DNA of 64,000 nt from UBA1189 sp045594245 (GCA_045594245.1 JAZNYG010000064.1:1-64000), one strand, 5' to 3'. Counted from the stretch's first letter, positions 7,862 through 17,579 are shown. The notes: generated from the sequence alone by a model not told the origin. Translations and numbers: made by a program.

Positions 7862-8112
7862 GTTCCGGATGCCCCATTTGCGGGCTACGGATGAAAAGGG
7901 AATCAGGTGAGAGTCCTGAACAGTCCCGCTGCTGTGTGCCTTTGTGTTGCACATCGAATCTATTGCCACTGATGCTCTGTCTGGGATAATGGTTGATGGA
8001 TGATGGTTGAAGGTTGATAGAAACCGTAAACTCGAAATTCTAAACTCTAAAAAACCGAGAACAAGACGTTGGGAAGGCCGATGTGCAGGGGTGAGTCAGA
8101 AGACCTGCAAAA
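7862..8112 (+). promoter_or_regulatory. cobalamin riboswitch
   Basis: Conserved blocks of the AdoCbl riboswitch (B12 element) are present in order: AAAAGGGAAT with GGTGAGAGTCC and a CAGTCCCGCTGCTGTG block (7894-7936), GCCACTG (7965-7971), GGGAAGGC (8071-8078), and the closing B12-box GTGAGTCAGAAGACCTGC (8091-8108). The 99 bases between GCCACTG and GGGAAGGC are unusually long and hold simple repeats (GGTTGATGGATGATGG-like, then AAACTC-like). It controls the BtuG-like gene starting at 8193; repression by cobalamin is the known behaviour of the class. Confidence 0.93.
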
Positions 8113-8192
8113 CCAGTTAAACCGCGTGTATTCGAGGAAAGTATGCGTAGGGACACATTTTGTTTTACTTTCTTACAATTAATCAAAAAAAG

Positions 8193-9278
8193 ATGAAGAA
8201 AGTGTATCGTAGCGCATTGTGCGCTTGTTTGGCAGGCTTCGTGCTTGCAAGTTGTGAACCTGAGGATCCCTACAAGAGGGACGACTCGGTAGTCTCTAAC
8301 CCCGATGTGTTTATCCTTTGCGAAGGATTGTGGGGTGCTAACAATGCCGACATCTCGGCGTATAAGTCCGATAGCTTGCTCTGTACTCCTGAGTATTACC
8401 TGGCGCAGAATGGCCAGTACTTGGGCGACACGGGACAGGACATCATCTACCACAAGAATCACCTGTATGTGTCGGTGTATGGTTCTTCGTATGTTGCCAA
8501 GATGGACCTTGAGGGCAAGGAGCTGGCGCGTTATTCATTCTCTGCCGAGGAGGGCCAGCCGCGCTACCTCACGGCTGATGGAGATTACATCTATGTCACG
8601 CTCTATAGCGGCAAGGTGGCCAAGATGAAGGCTTCGGATTTGAGTGTCGTGGATTATGCTCCTGTGGGTATGAACCCTGAGGATATTGTCCTGCATAAGG
8701 GGCAGCTGCTCGTGGCTAACTCGGGATGGGGAGCAGACAATCGGGTGACCGTCATCGATGTGGCGACGTTCGACTCTATCGCCTCCATCACTGTGGAGTG
8801 GAATCCTCAGCAGTTTGTCGTGGATGGAGACAGTGTATACCTCCTCGCCAATGGCCAGTACGACGAGAACTGGAACTGCGATTACCCGGTGCAGCATATC
8901 GATGTGGCCTCGGGCAAGGTGCGCACCATTACCAACGCCACACGCGCCGTGGCCTATGACGGCACGCTCTATCTGTGCAATTCGACTACCGACTGGGCTA
9001 CCTATGAGACGGTAAATACCTACTTCACATACGATGTGGCTACGGCTACCGTGAGCAATCAGTCGTTCTTGCAGGGTGATACCGAAGAACTGACTTCCAA
9101 TAGTATATATATGATGGAAGTGAACCCGAAGAATGGTGACTTCTATATTGGCCTTGCAGGTAATAAGTTCGTTTCGTCGGGTATGATACATCGTTGCGAC
9201 CGTGAAGGCCGTCTCATCCACCGCTTTGATGTGGGTGGTGCCAATCCTAACCAGGCAGCCTTCGTGAACTACCAGTAA
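8193..9278 (+). CDS. btuG: BtuG-like surface cobalamin-binding lipoprotein
   Basis: This is a 361-residue lipoprotein: signal peptide with lipobox LASC, Cys21 lipidated, then acidic residues. The rest is a beta-propeller of the YncE/DUF5074 type (YLTADGDYIYVTLYSGKVAK, NPEDIVLHKGQLLVANSGWG). In gut Bacteroides, BtuG proteins of this architecture sit on the cell surface and capture vitamin B12 for the BtuB transporter. The cobalamin riboswitch directly upstream makes that role likely here. The start at 8193 is chosen for the signal peptide and the purine-rich AAAAAAAG before it. No btuB is adjacent, so this is a stand-alone receptor locus. A different propeller ligand cannot be excluded from fold alone. 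Confidence 0.82.
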   Translation: MKKVYRSALCACLAGFVLASCEPEDPYKRDDSVVSNPDVFILCEGLWGANNADISAYKSDSLLCTPEYYLAQNGQYLGDTGQDIIYHKNHLYVSVYGSSYVAKMDLEGKELARYSFSAEEGQPRYLTADGDYIYVTLYSGKVAKMKASDLSVVDYAPVGMNPEDIVLHKGQLLVANSGWGADNRVTVIDVATFDSIASITVEWNPQQFVVDGDSVYLLANGQYDENWNCDYPVQHIDVASGKVRTITNATRAVAYDGTLYLCNSTTDWATYETVNTYFTYDVATATVSNQSFLQGDTEELTSNSIYMMEVNPKNGDFYIGLAGNKFVSSGMIHRCDREGRLIHRFDVGGANPNQAAFVNYQ

Positions 9279-9305
9279 AAAATGATTTATAAAATACTAT
9301 TTGCC

Positions 9306-9342
9306 AGGCGGTGGTTTCTCTCGTGAGAAAGGGGCCACCGCA
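9306..9342 (+). terminator. hairpin after btuG-like gene
   Basis: The stem GCGGTGG/CCACCGC has an inner stem TTTCTC/GAGAAA. There is no U-run, so it may stabilise the 3' end rather than terminate. Confidence 0.4.
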
Positions 9343-9479
9343 TCTGTTTGCATGTTGATGACTTAGGATTCTTCTTATACGGGAGGTGTTTCTCGATTGA
9401 TAATTACGATGTAACTGATGCGTTGTTTTGGAAAAACAAGTGGTTGTTGTGATAGAGTATGATTGTTCTTATTATAATA

Positions 9480-9513
9480 AAAGGGACAGAGTAGCGCGTT
9501 GCTCTGTCCCTTT
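9480..9513. terminator. bidirectional terminator
   Basis: The perfect stem AAAGGGACAGAG/CTCTGTCCCTTT has A-rich and T-rich sides and lies just past the end of the minus-strand GH97-GH43 gene. Confidence 0.75.
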
Positions 9514-9530
9514 ATTATATTTAAGCTTGA

Positions 9531-12431
9531 TTACTTGATGGCCTTCACACCCTGATGTGTGGGCACTACGGGCTTGATGCGTCCGTCGGGCAGGAACTCC
9601 ATGCGGTCGATACAAGTCTCGCGGTGCCAGCCGGGACCCTTGTCGCGGGCGATGTAGTTCTTGTTGATGCGGTGGTATACGATGTACCACTCGTCCTTGC
9701 CGGGGATCTGCAATACGCTGTTGTGGGCAGGACCGTAGATCTCCTCCTCGGGGCGCTGGATGAGGATGACGGGCTCGTCGGCTACCTCGATGGGGCCGAG
9801 GGGCGAGGTGGAGGTGCCGTAGGCTACGTGGTAGTTGGGCGAACCGGTGTCGTCGACACTCCAGAGGAAGTAGTACAGACCGTTGCGCTTGAATACGTAG
9901 GGGGCCTCGCGGAAGGCGTAGTCGCGCAGGGTGCCGCCCTTGGGTGTCATCAGGGTGACGCTACCCTCCTTGAGACTGATCATGTCGTTGTTGAGCTCGG
10001 CGCCGGCCATGTAGCCGTTGCCCCAGTAGAGGTAGCTGATGCCGGTGTCGGGGTCGGTGAAGACGTCGACATCGATCTGCTGACCGTGGTTCTGACCCTC
10101 AGGACGGAAGTCCACGAGGGGCTTGCCCAGTGCGTCGGTGTAGGGTCCTTCGGGGTTGTCGGCTACGGCTACGCCGATGGCCTTACCCTTCTCACGGCCT
10201 GCATCACCGCTGAAGTAGAAGTAGTACTTGTATTCATAGTTGACTCTTTTCTCTATGCAGGCGGGTGCCCAGGCATTGCCGCCAGCCCAAGAGGTCTGCT
10301 CGCGCACGTCGAAGTTGATGCTCTCGAAGCGCCAGTCGACGAGGTTGTCCGATGAGAAGCAGGTGTAGTACCAGCCACCCCAGCCGGGCTGTCCGTCGGT
10401 GGTGGTGTAGATGTAGTAGCGACCGGTCTTGTTGGAGTAGAGCACCTCGGGGTCGGCATGGAAGCCGGGGAGGATGGGGTTGCCGCTATACTCCTTGTTC
10501 TCCACGATGACGTTGCCGCCGTTGTGGGGAATGTTGAGCTTCACCTTCTTGTTCTTCTTGAATTTGATGTCCTTTACAGCGAAGGCGAGCTCCTTCTCGT
10601 CGTAGTAGTGTGTGGCCGATGAGCCCTTGAAGAAGCTGAGGTCGACCTCTACCTTGAGGGGCTCGCCCGTGTTGTTGATGGCTGCCACGTACCACTGGTC
10701 GCCATGGCGGCGGGCCAGGATGACGTACTTGCCGGGATAGCCGTCGATGTAGCGGGTGTCGTCCCAGGTGGTGGGTACGTTGCGCATGAAGTTCATAGCC
10801 TCGGCAGGAGCATCCTCAAGGTTGTTGGGGCAGAGGCCAAACATCTGCACGGGGTTCTGGAAGAGGATGGCAGTGGCGAGCTGGAAGTTGTCGCTGGTGC
10901 GGCGGTAGGTGCCACCGTCGTTGCTGCGGTTGAGGCGCTCATTGAGGATGGTGCCGCCAAACTCCATGCTGCCCACGGCATTGCGGATGAAGGGATGGAG
11001 TGAGGCGTTGTAGGCCTCTACATCGTCGAAGTGCTGGTTGAACTTGAGGTTCTCTGATGCCAATACGGCCTCGCTACCTATATAATTAGGATACATGCGC
11101 TCCCAGCCGCGGGGTAGGGTGCAGCCGTGGAAGATACACATGATGCCATATTCGTTGGCGTCGGAGAGCACCTGCTCGTAGAGGCGCATAGTCTCCTGCT
11201 TGTCGCCTGCCCAGAAGTCTACCTTGATACCCTTCACGCCCATCTTCTTCATCCACTTCATCTCTTCCTTGCGGGTGATGGGGTTGCTCATGCGGTCGTG
11301 CGGACCTTGTGGGGCATCGCTCCATGAGCCGTTTGAATTGTACCAGAGGAAGGGCTCTACCCCCTTGCTGATGGCGTAGCGGATGAGCTCTTCAATCTTG
11401 TCGTAGCCAATCTGCTTGTCCCACAGACCGTCGATGAGGGTATATTCCCAGCCCATCTCAGAGGCAAGGTCGATGAACTTCTTCACGTCGTCGTAGTTGC
11501 ACGATGCGTCGTCCCAGATCATCCAGTGCCAGGTGCTGCGGCCAAACTTATAGTCGATAGAGGGCTCGTAGAGGGGCTTCACCACGTCGAAGGGGATGGT
11601 GGTCTCCACGATAGGCTTGAGGTTGTCGCCCACGGTGATGGTGCGCCAGGGGGTAGCGCTGGGCAGGGCAATCTGTGCGCCCGTGCTGCCGAAGCCGTTG
11701 TTCTCGCCCTCCATGGGGTAGGCGATGGTGTAGAGGCCGTCCTTGGTGCCCTCGCTCAGGCGTGAGCCGCAGTACTCGCTGGTGACGCCAGTCTCTGACA
11801 CGAGTGCCCAGCAGTCGCCGATGTGGAAGAGTCCGGGGAAGGTGTAGCCGCGGCCATACTTTGAGGGTGTGCCCATGGGCTCATCGGGCACGTACTCCTC
11901 TTCGTAGCTGGGCTTGGTGCGCTTCCAGCCAATCATGGGGTCGGACTGTGGGGTGAGGAACGTGGTGGTACCTTCGGGGAAGTCGAAGCCGGTAGCCTCG
12001 CTGTTGACCACTGCACAAACGGTCTCGCCGATGGGCATGAGGCGGTACTGGAAGGCGATGTCGTTGTTGCTCACATTGAACACCACCTGCATGGCGCGGC
12101 GTTCGGGGTAGCGGTAGGTTGCTACGAGCTGTTTGGCCACGTAGTGGATGTCGCTCTTCTTGGTGCGGTTGAGCGTGTAGCGCTCGTCGATGGCGCTGGT
12201 CTCTTGCTTGGCCAACTTGGCACCCTGTGTGTAGTCGCCCACATTGGTCATGAGACCGAGCGGTGACGACTCGATGATGCTGTGCTCCTTGTACGTAACC
12301 GTGTAGGAGAGTTTGCCGTCGTTGTCCGAGAGGGTCACCTTGAGGTTGCCGTCGGGGCTGTTGACGCTGATGTTCTCAGCACTCATGAGCATGGGGATGC
12401 TCAGGAGGAGGGGGAGGAGGTGTTTCTTCAT
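9531..12431 (-). CDS. GH97-GH43 fusion glycosidase, secreted
   Basis: This is a 966-residue exported enzyme with two catalytic domains. Residues 1-18 are a signal peptide. About 20-640 is a GH97 domain: N-terminal beta-sandwich, then a barrel with GIKVDFWAGD (Asp405, matching the retaining nucleophile) and SEAVLASE (Glu460 the likely acid/base), plus the GTILNERLNR region. About 650-966 is a GH43 five-bladed propeller with HADPEVLY (Asp660 base), QIDVDVFTD (Asp787 modulator) and REAPYVF (Glu842 acid). The aspartate-type GH97 active site points to alpha-galactosidase or beta-L-arabinopyranosidase action, and GH43 to arabinofuranosidase or xylosidase action. Together they suggest side-chain removal from plant arabinogalactan or arabinan, which is inference. 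No SusC/SusD pair is adjacent. Confidence 0.9.
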   Translation of the reverse strand: MKKHLLPLLLSIPMLMSAENISVNSPDGNLKVTLSDNDGKLSYTVTYKEHSIIESSPLGLMTNVGDYTQGAKLAKQETSAIDERYTLNRTKKSDIHYVAKQLVATYRYPERRAMQVVFNVSNNDIAFQYRLMPIGETVCAVVNSEATGFDFPEGTTTFLTPQSDPMIGWKRTKPSYEEEYVPDEPMGTPSKYGRGYTFPGLFHIGDCWALVSETGVTSEYCGSRLSEGTKDGLYTIAYPMEGENNGFGSTGAQIALPSATPWRTITVGDNLKPIVETTIPFDVVKPLYEPSIDYKFGRSTWHWMIWDDASCNYDDVKKFIDLASEMGWEYTLIDGLWDKQIGYDKIEELIRYAISKGVEPFLWYNSNGSWSDAPQGPHDRMSNPITRKEEMKWMKKMGVKGIKVDFWAGDKQETMRLYEQVLSDANEYGIMCIFHGCTLPRGWERMYPNYIGSEAVLASENLKFNQHFDDVEAYNASLHPFIRNAVGSMEFGGTILNERLNRSNDGGTYRRTSDNFQLATAILFQNPVQMFGLCPNNLEDAPAEAMNFMRNVPTTWDDTRYIDGYPGKYVILARRHGDQWYVAAINNTGEPLKVEVDLSFFKGSSATHYYDEKELAFAVKDIKFKKNKKVKLNIPHNGGNVIVENKEYSGNPILPGFHADPEVLYSNKTGRYYIYTTTDGQPGWGGWYYTCFSSDNLVDWRFESINFDVREQTSWAGGNAWAPACIEKRVNYEYKYYFYFSGDAGREKGKAIGVAVADNPEGPYTDALGKPLVDFRPEGQNHGQQIDVDVFTDPDTGISYLYWGNGYMAGAELNNDMISLKEGSVTLMTPKGGTLRDYAFREAPYVFKRNGLYYFLWSVDDTGSPNYHVAYGTSTSPLGPIEVADEPVILIQRPEEEIYGPAHNSVLQIPGKDEWYIVYHRINKNYIARDKGPGWHRETCIDRMEFLPDGRIKPVVPTHQGVKAIK

Positions 12432-12471
12432 AATAAGTGTTCTTTATTCATTAAATAATATACATTTGATG

Positions 12472-12479
12472 CAAAGATA
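12472..12479 (-). promoter_or_regulatory. -7 element of GH97-GH43 gene
   Basis: The minus strand reads TATCTTTG, with a TTG some 22 bases upstream. It is one of two divergent promoters in the 312-base gap 12432-12743, which otherwise holds only AT-rich sequence without a gene. Confidence 0.65.
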
Positions 12480-12701
12480 TAATAAATGGGTGAAATAATA
12501 TCAAGCTTGCTTGAATATTTCATGGAGAATGTAATCTTTGTGATTTGTCATAAAGAAAATAATAAGCGAACGTATAATGACTGGTCTAGCGCTAATATGA
12601 CATAGGAATTATGAATTCTTTGCATTGCAAATGTTTCTATCATCTTTCATTTAAAAATGTAGAATACACCGTTGCTTGTTGCTCAAGAGAATAAAATGAT
12701 G

Positions 12702-12709
12702 TATTTTTG
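12702..12709 (+). promoter_or_regulatory. -7 element of HerA-like gene
   Basis: TATTTTTG, with TTG at 12679-12681 exactly 20 bases upstream, and about 35 bases before the start codon. Confidence 0.65.
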
Positions 12710-12743
12710 CAGCATTGTAGAGCATGTTTAGGAATATATAAAT

Positions 12744-14249
12744 ATGTATAAGGACAACAAACTATATGTGGCTCACGCAAGTACGGGGCCCATTCATCTC
12801 ATCGGAAGCATGGCCAACCGCCACGGACTCATTGCTGGAGCCACGGGTACGGGAAAGACCGTGACGCTACAGGTGCTGGCCGAGACATTCTCACAGGCAG
12901 GAGTGCCCTGCTTCATGGCCGACATGAAGGGTGACCTCTCGGGCATATCGCAAACGGGCAAACTGAGCGGATTCATCGAAAAACGCTGTGTGGAGTTTGG
13001 CATTGATGCAGCCTCACTACCCTTCGAGGGGTGTCCCGTGCGGTTCTACGATGTGTATGGCGAGCAGGGACATCCGATGCGCACCACCATTGCTAATATG
13101 GGAGCTATGCTACTGGCTCGTCTGTTGGAGCTTAATGATACACAAACGGGGGTGCTGACACTGACTTTCCGCATTGCAGAGGATGAACAGATGCCGCTCG
13201 TGGACATGCAGGACCTACGCCTGATGCTCGACTATGTAGCCAAGAACAGCGAACGCTATGCGACAACCTACGGCAATGTGTCGACAGCCACCATAGGTGC
13301 CATACAACGTGCGCTACTGACGCTTCTTGACCAGGGAGCCGACAGATTCTTCGGTGAGCCAGCTTTCGACATTTTCGACCTGCTGCAGACCGAACAAGGA
13401 CGTGGTGTAATGAATATCCTTGCTGCCGATAAACTCATGCTGCAGCCTAAACTATATTCCACATACCTATTGTGGCTACTCACGACCATCTTTGAGAAGA
13501 TGCCCGAGGTGGGCGATGCGGAGTTGCCCAAAATGGTATTCTTCTTTGACGAAGCACATATGCTCTTCAAAGATACCTCCAAGGCGCTGACCGACAAGAT
13601 AGAACAGATTGTTCGTTTGATACGTTCCAAAGGCATTGGTGTATACTTCATATCCCAGTCACCTTCTGACTTGCCCGAGACAATCCTAGGCCAATGCGGC
13701 AACCGTATACAGCATGCATTACGTGCATTTACACCCAAGGACCAGGCTGCCGTGAAGGCTGCAGCACAGACATTCCGCCCCAATCCGGCTTTCGCCACGG
13801 AACGCGAGATTCTGGAACTTGGCACGGGTGAGGCCCTGGTGTCATTGCTTGACGAAAAGGGTGCTCCTTCGATGGTGGAACGTGCCAAGATTCTCTTTCC
13901 GCTCAGCCAGATAGGTGCCATCACCGACGAACAGCGTAAGAGCATCAACGATAACTCTCGAATAGCCGGCAAGTACGATACAGCCATCAATCGAGAATCA
14001 GCTGCCGAGAAAATCATCAAACAGCGCGAAGAGACACTTGAAGCGGAGAAGAAAGAGACGGCTGCAAAGGAAAAACTGGAGACACAAGAGAAGGAGGAAA
14101 AACGGAAGAATCGTACTAGCGGAAAGGCTAAGAAAAGCATCATTGCTACCGTAGCCACTACGGCCATCACCTACTTCGCCAAGACCTTTGCCACCCAATT
14201 GGCCCGCAGCATCACCAAGAAGTCTACTACGAAGAAGAAAAAGAGGTAA
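12744..14249 (+). CDS. HerA/DUF853-like P-loop ATPase
   Basis: This 501-residue protein belongs to the helicase-HerA-like DUF853 group (YjgR type). The Walker A motif GATGTGKT is at 32-39, Walker B MVFFFDEAH at 264-272, and a conserved YFISQSPSDLPETILGQCGNRIQHALR sensor region follows, part of which is typical of FtsK/HerA DNA pumps. The C-terminal 90 residues are charged and coiled-coil-like, ending in a Lys-rich tail (KKSTTKKKKR). The true substrate of this group is unknown; DNA translocation is inferred from the superfamily. It lies 4 bases before the Fur-family gene and is probably cotranscribed with it. Confidence 0.85.
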   Translation: MYKDNKLYVAHASTGPIHLIGSMANRHGLIAGATGTGKTVTLQVLAETFSQAGVPCFMADMKGDLSGISQTGKLSGFIEKRCVEFGIDAASLPFEGCPVRFYDVYGEQGHPMRTTIANMGAMLLARLLELNDTQTGVLTLTFRIAEDEQMPLVDMQDLRLMLDYVAKNSERYATTYGNVSTATIGAIQRALLTLLDQGADRFFGEPAFDIFDLLQTEQGRGVMNILAADKLMLQPKLYSTYLLWLLTTIFEKMPEVGDAELPKMVFFFDEAHMLFKDTSKALTDKIEQIVRLIRSKGIGVYFISQSPSDLPETILGQCGNRIQHALRAFTPKDQAAVKAAAQTFRPNPAFATEREILELGTGEALVSLLDEKGAPSMVERAKILFPLSQIGAITDEQRKSINDNSRIAGKYDTAINRESAAEKIIKQREETLEAEKKETAAKEKLETQEKEEKRKNRTSGKAKKSIIATVATTAITYFAKTFATQLARSITKKSTTKKKKR

Positions 14250-14253
14250 GTAG

Positions 14254-14688
14254 ATGAAACAACGTTTGGAAATAATGATGAAGGAGCACGGCGTGAAGCC
14301 TACAGCGATGCGGATGCTCGTGCTGCGATGCATCGTGGAGGCGGGTGAGACACTTACACTGCGTCAGATAGAGGAGGAGCTGTGTACGGCCGATAGATCG
14401 ACCATCTTTAGAACGCTTTGTCTTTTCGAACAGCATCACTTGCTGCATTCCATTCACGATGGAAGCGGCTCGGTTCGCTATGAAGCGTGTCATTCTTCGC
14501 ATAATCATGAGAATGACGATGATCGTCATCCGCACTTCCGCTGCTTGCGTTGTGGGCGTACCATTTGCATCTCTGAATGCCGCATTCCCAAGGTGGAGTT
14601 GCCCGAAGGCTTTCAAGCAGAACAGGTAGACTATGTCGTTACTGGAGTGTGTGCCGCGTGCTCGGATAATGAAGTGCATTTGGCTTGA
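14254..14688 (+). CDS. Fur-family metal-responsive transcription regulator
   Basis: This is a 144-residue regulator of Fur length and layout: a winged-helix N-terminal domain (KPTAMRMLVLRCIVEAG and the DRSTIFRTLCLFEQ recognition region), then a dimerisation domain with CLRC at 97-100 and CAAC at 133-136, forming the structural zinc site. A His/Asp-rich stretch (HSSHNHENDDDRHPHF, about 80-95) offers the regulatory metal ligands. It could be Zur, Fur or PerR; the His-rich pattern is compatible with zinc sensing, but this is not decided. It directly follows the HerA-like ATPase. Confidence 0.88.
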   Translation: MKQRLEIMMKEHGVKPTAMRMLVLRCIVEAGETLTLRQIEEELCTADRSTIFRTLCLFEQHHLLHSIHDGSGSVRYEACHSSHNHENDDDRHPHFRCLRCGRTICISECRIPKVELPEGFQAEQVDYVVTGVCAACSDNEVHLA

Positions 14689-14818
14689 ATATGCCTGTTT
14701 TGTGCCGCGAATAGTGACCGAGGTTTTTGCATTGTAACAAAAAACAGGAAAACCTATGCTATTTGCAAAAAAATGTGTAACTTCGTGGCCTATAATCAAA
14801 ATCAAGATTCATCAGACT

Positions 14819-17563
14819 ATGAAGAAGCATTTACTCTGCTGTATGCTCGCTGTGGCAACGATTTCTCAGGCACAAGAGAGCATGCCTTCTATAGCCTCGG
14901 CTAACGACTACCTTGTAGCTAATCAGAAAACAAATGTTACCATTCTGTTCAATACCAACGACGAGGGTGTGAAAACTCCCGTGTTGTGGGGACTGGATAC
15001 AGCGTGGCCCAGCGAAGATAATGTTCGCCGTGGTACCAACCACATCGGTAAAGAGTATCTTGGGACGGGACGCGTGTCGTTCCAGCCAAGCGACCTCGTG
15101 GATGAGAACGGTGAACTGAGTGCGTCGCAGAAGAGTGCTCTGAATAACCGCTTGCGCATCATAGCCCTTTCGGGAGTGAAGGATATCGCGCTGAACTGCG
15201 ACCACGAGGTGCTCTGCAGCTATGAAGATGATACCGAGGACTGGGTGAAGAAAGCTGCCCAGCACCGCAAGAACTATGTGGGCAAACCTGCCGAATGGGT
15301 ACGTCTGTTCAAGGCTACTGTCAACTACTGTCGTGACAAGGGATACAATGTAGTGTCTATTGCTCCGTTCAACGAAGCCGACTACACCGCTTGGAACCAA
15401 GGCACAATGAGCGACTTCAAGGAAATATGCCGCCTGATGCAGGAGGACACGTTCTTTGATGACATCCGCGTCAGTGGTGGTAATACACTCAACTGCGACG
15501 AGGCACTCAAATGGTACAATGGACTCAGCCCCTATCTTGATGAGGGCAACACACACCAGCTAGCAGGCTCATTTGACAACTATGCCAAATTCTTCGAAAC
15601 TGTACGCGCCAATGGACATTATGCCACAGCCGATGAGCTCCACAATGTGATGGAGGCAATGGTAGGTGTAGAATATGGAATGCAATCGGGTATATGGTGG
15701 GGATTTGACGGACGTGCACGCGGTCAGTATTGTCAAGCCACCTTCGGCGAGAGACTCGCCTATGGCGAAGACCGTGCCCACTGGACAGCAGCATCGGTGT
15801 ATCGCATGCCCGACGGACGCATACAGCTCTTCGGAGGTACCTCGGAGCGACAGGCCAACAACTCATCCTATCGCATTGTGTCGCAAGACAAGGTGGCTTA
15901 CTTTGAAGGCCACGGCCCTATGCACGAGTATGTAATGAACTTGCCTGGAGGTACAGGTTATCAAGTGGGTCAAACGAATGCCGAGAGAGTGCTTGAGATC
16001 CATACGGGTGAAGATGTTCCTCTTGGACCTACAGAAGGAAAGTTCATCATTATGAACAAGAAGAGCCGCAAGTTGATGATGCCAAAGAGCGGCAGTACCT
16101 CGAATGGCACTATCATCAGCCAAGGTGCCAACAAGAAACAAACATACCAGCAGTGGAATATTACGCCTGTTGATAGTCGTGTGGGAGGTGACTTTAGCTA
16201 TTTCTACATCTCAAACGTAAAGAACGGAGCACAGCTCGATATCAATAATTGGTCAACCTCGAACGGCGCAAATATTATTCTCTATTCGGGAGGAAAGGGC
16301 GCCAACGAGCAGTGGTACTTCCAATATGCCGGCGACGGATACTACTATATCCTGAGCCGTCACTCCGGTAAGTGTCTTGAAGTGTCGAGCGGAAGTACGA
16401 CGGAAGGCGCAAGCATCCTGCAGACCACACTCACGGGTAAGGATCAGCAGAAATGGCGTCTGCTGCCTACAAATGCCACTTGTGAGCTGTATGCTCCGGA
16501 TGCCCCTATAGGATTGGCAGCCGAGCCTACTGCAGCTACCATAAACCTCTCTTGGAATGCCGTGGACGAATCTGATGTGACTGGATATGCCATCTTGCGT
16601 GCCGACGCTTCGCAAGGAGCTCCCTATGAGTGGAACACCATTGCACGCAACATTGCTGATACGGTCTTCATAGATAATACAGTAGCCGAGGGATGCGAGT
16701 ATATATATAAGGTAAAAGCTATTGACCGTGCAATGAATCGCTCCGAAGCATCTGACTCCGTAATCGCTTCATTGAATGGAGAGAAGGCATTGATTGCTTG
16801 GTATCAGTTTGAGGATGCATTGTACGACATGACAGCCCACCAGATGAATGCAGCGCACTACGGCGATGCATCTTATCTGACAGCCAAGAAGGGCAACCTG
16901 CGCGACAAGGTGCTCACATTGGATGGCAGTCTTGATTATCTGCAATTGCCTACAGCCATAGCCAATCGTGGAGAAATGACTGTCGCCCTTTGGGTACGTT
17001 GGAAAGGCGCTGGCAACTGGCAGCGCATCTTCGACTTCGGCAATGGAGAAGACCAATATATGTTCCTTACCGCCAATGCTGCTAGCAGCAAAATGCGTTT
17101 TGCGATAAAGAATGGTGGCGATGAGCAGTATATGGATATAAGCAAACTTGGCACATATTCATGGAAGCATGTTACCCTCACCATCAGTAATGACAGCATT
17201 GCGGCTTTTGTCGATGGCGAACTTAAAGCCTCAACAACCGACATCACCCTGCGTCCATCAGATTTCAAACCCATATTCAACTACATAGGACGTAGCCAGT
17301 TCAAGGGCGATGCGATGTTCAAGGGCGATGTGGATGATCTGCGCATCTATAACTACGCACTTTCTGCCGATGAGGTAAATGCACTATTCGCAGAGACTAG
17401 CAGTATTGAGGACATCACAACGGAGAATGTCATAATCAGCACCTCTTACTACACGATGAATGGTGTTTGCTATGATACCCCACAAAAGGGTATCAATATA
17501 GTGCGCACACAGTATGCCGACGGCAGTGTCACTGTAGAGAAGATAATTGTTACGAAAGATTAA
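14819..17563 (+). CDS. secreted multi-module glycosidase-like protein (barrel, ricin-B, FnIII, LamG)
   Basis: This 914-residue exported protein has its start set by the signal peptide beginning MKKHLLCCML; an upstream ATG at 14756 lacks one. Residues about 20-390 look like a clan GH-A type barrel: IAPFNEADY carries Glu186 as candidate acid/base, and ADELHN (Glu273) is a candidate nucleophile region. About 404-550 is a ricin-type trefoil (GKFIIMNKKSRKLMM, QKWRLLPTN), 560-650 a fibronectin III module, and 656-860 a LamG/concanavalin-like module (KALIAWYQFED). The last 35 residues form a degenerate tail (YTMNGVCYDTPQKG). I do not recognise the exact glycoside hydrolase family. Substrate binding at the surface or outside the cell is likely. 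Confidence 0.7.
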   Translation: MKKHLLCCMLAVATISQAQESMPSIASANDYLVANQKTNVTILFNTNDEGVKTPVLWGLDTAWPSEDNVRRGTNHIGKEYLGTGRVSFQPSDLVDENGELSASQKSALNNRLRIIALSGVKDIALNCDHEVLCSYEDDTEDWVKKAAQHRKNYVGKPAEWVRLFKATVNYCRDKGYNVVSIAPFNEADYTAWNQGTMSDFKEICRLMQEDTFFDDIRVSGGNTLNCDEALKWYNGLSPYLDEGNTHQLAGSFDNYAKFFETVRANGHYATADELHNVMEAMVGVEYGMQSGIWWGFDGRARGQYCQATFGERLAYGEDRAHWTAASVYRMPDGRIQLFGGTSERQANNSSYRIVSQDKVAYFEGHGPMHEYVMNLPGGTGYQVGQTNAERVLEIHTGEDVPLGPTEGKFIIMNKKSRKLMMPKSGSTSNGTIISQGANKKQTYQQWNITPVDSRVGGDFSYFYISNVKNGAQLDINNWSTSNGANIILYSGGKGANEQWYFQYAGDGYYYILSRHSGKCLEVSSGSTTEGASILQTTLTGKDQQKWRLLPTNATCELYAPDAPIGLAAEPTAATINLSWNAVDESDVTGYAILRADASQGAPYEWNTIARNIADTVFIDNTVAEGCEYIYKVKAIDRAMNRSEASDSVIASLNGEKALIAWYQFEDALYDMTAHQMNAAHYGDASYLTAKKGNLRDKVLTLDGSLDYLQLPTAIANRGEMTVALWVRWKGAGNWQRIFDFGNGEDQYMFLTANAASSKMRFAIKNGGDEQYMDISKLGTYSWKHVTLTISNDSIAAFVDGELKASTTDITLRPSDFKPIFNYIGRSQFKGDAMFKGDVDDLRIYNYALSADEVNALFAETSSIEDITTENVIISTSYYTMNGVCYDTPQKGINIVRTQYADGSVTVEKIIVTKD

Positions 17564-17579
17564 AGAAGGAGATAAACGC

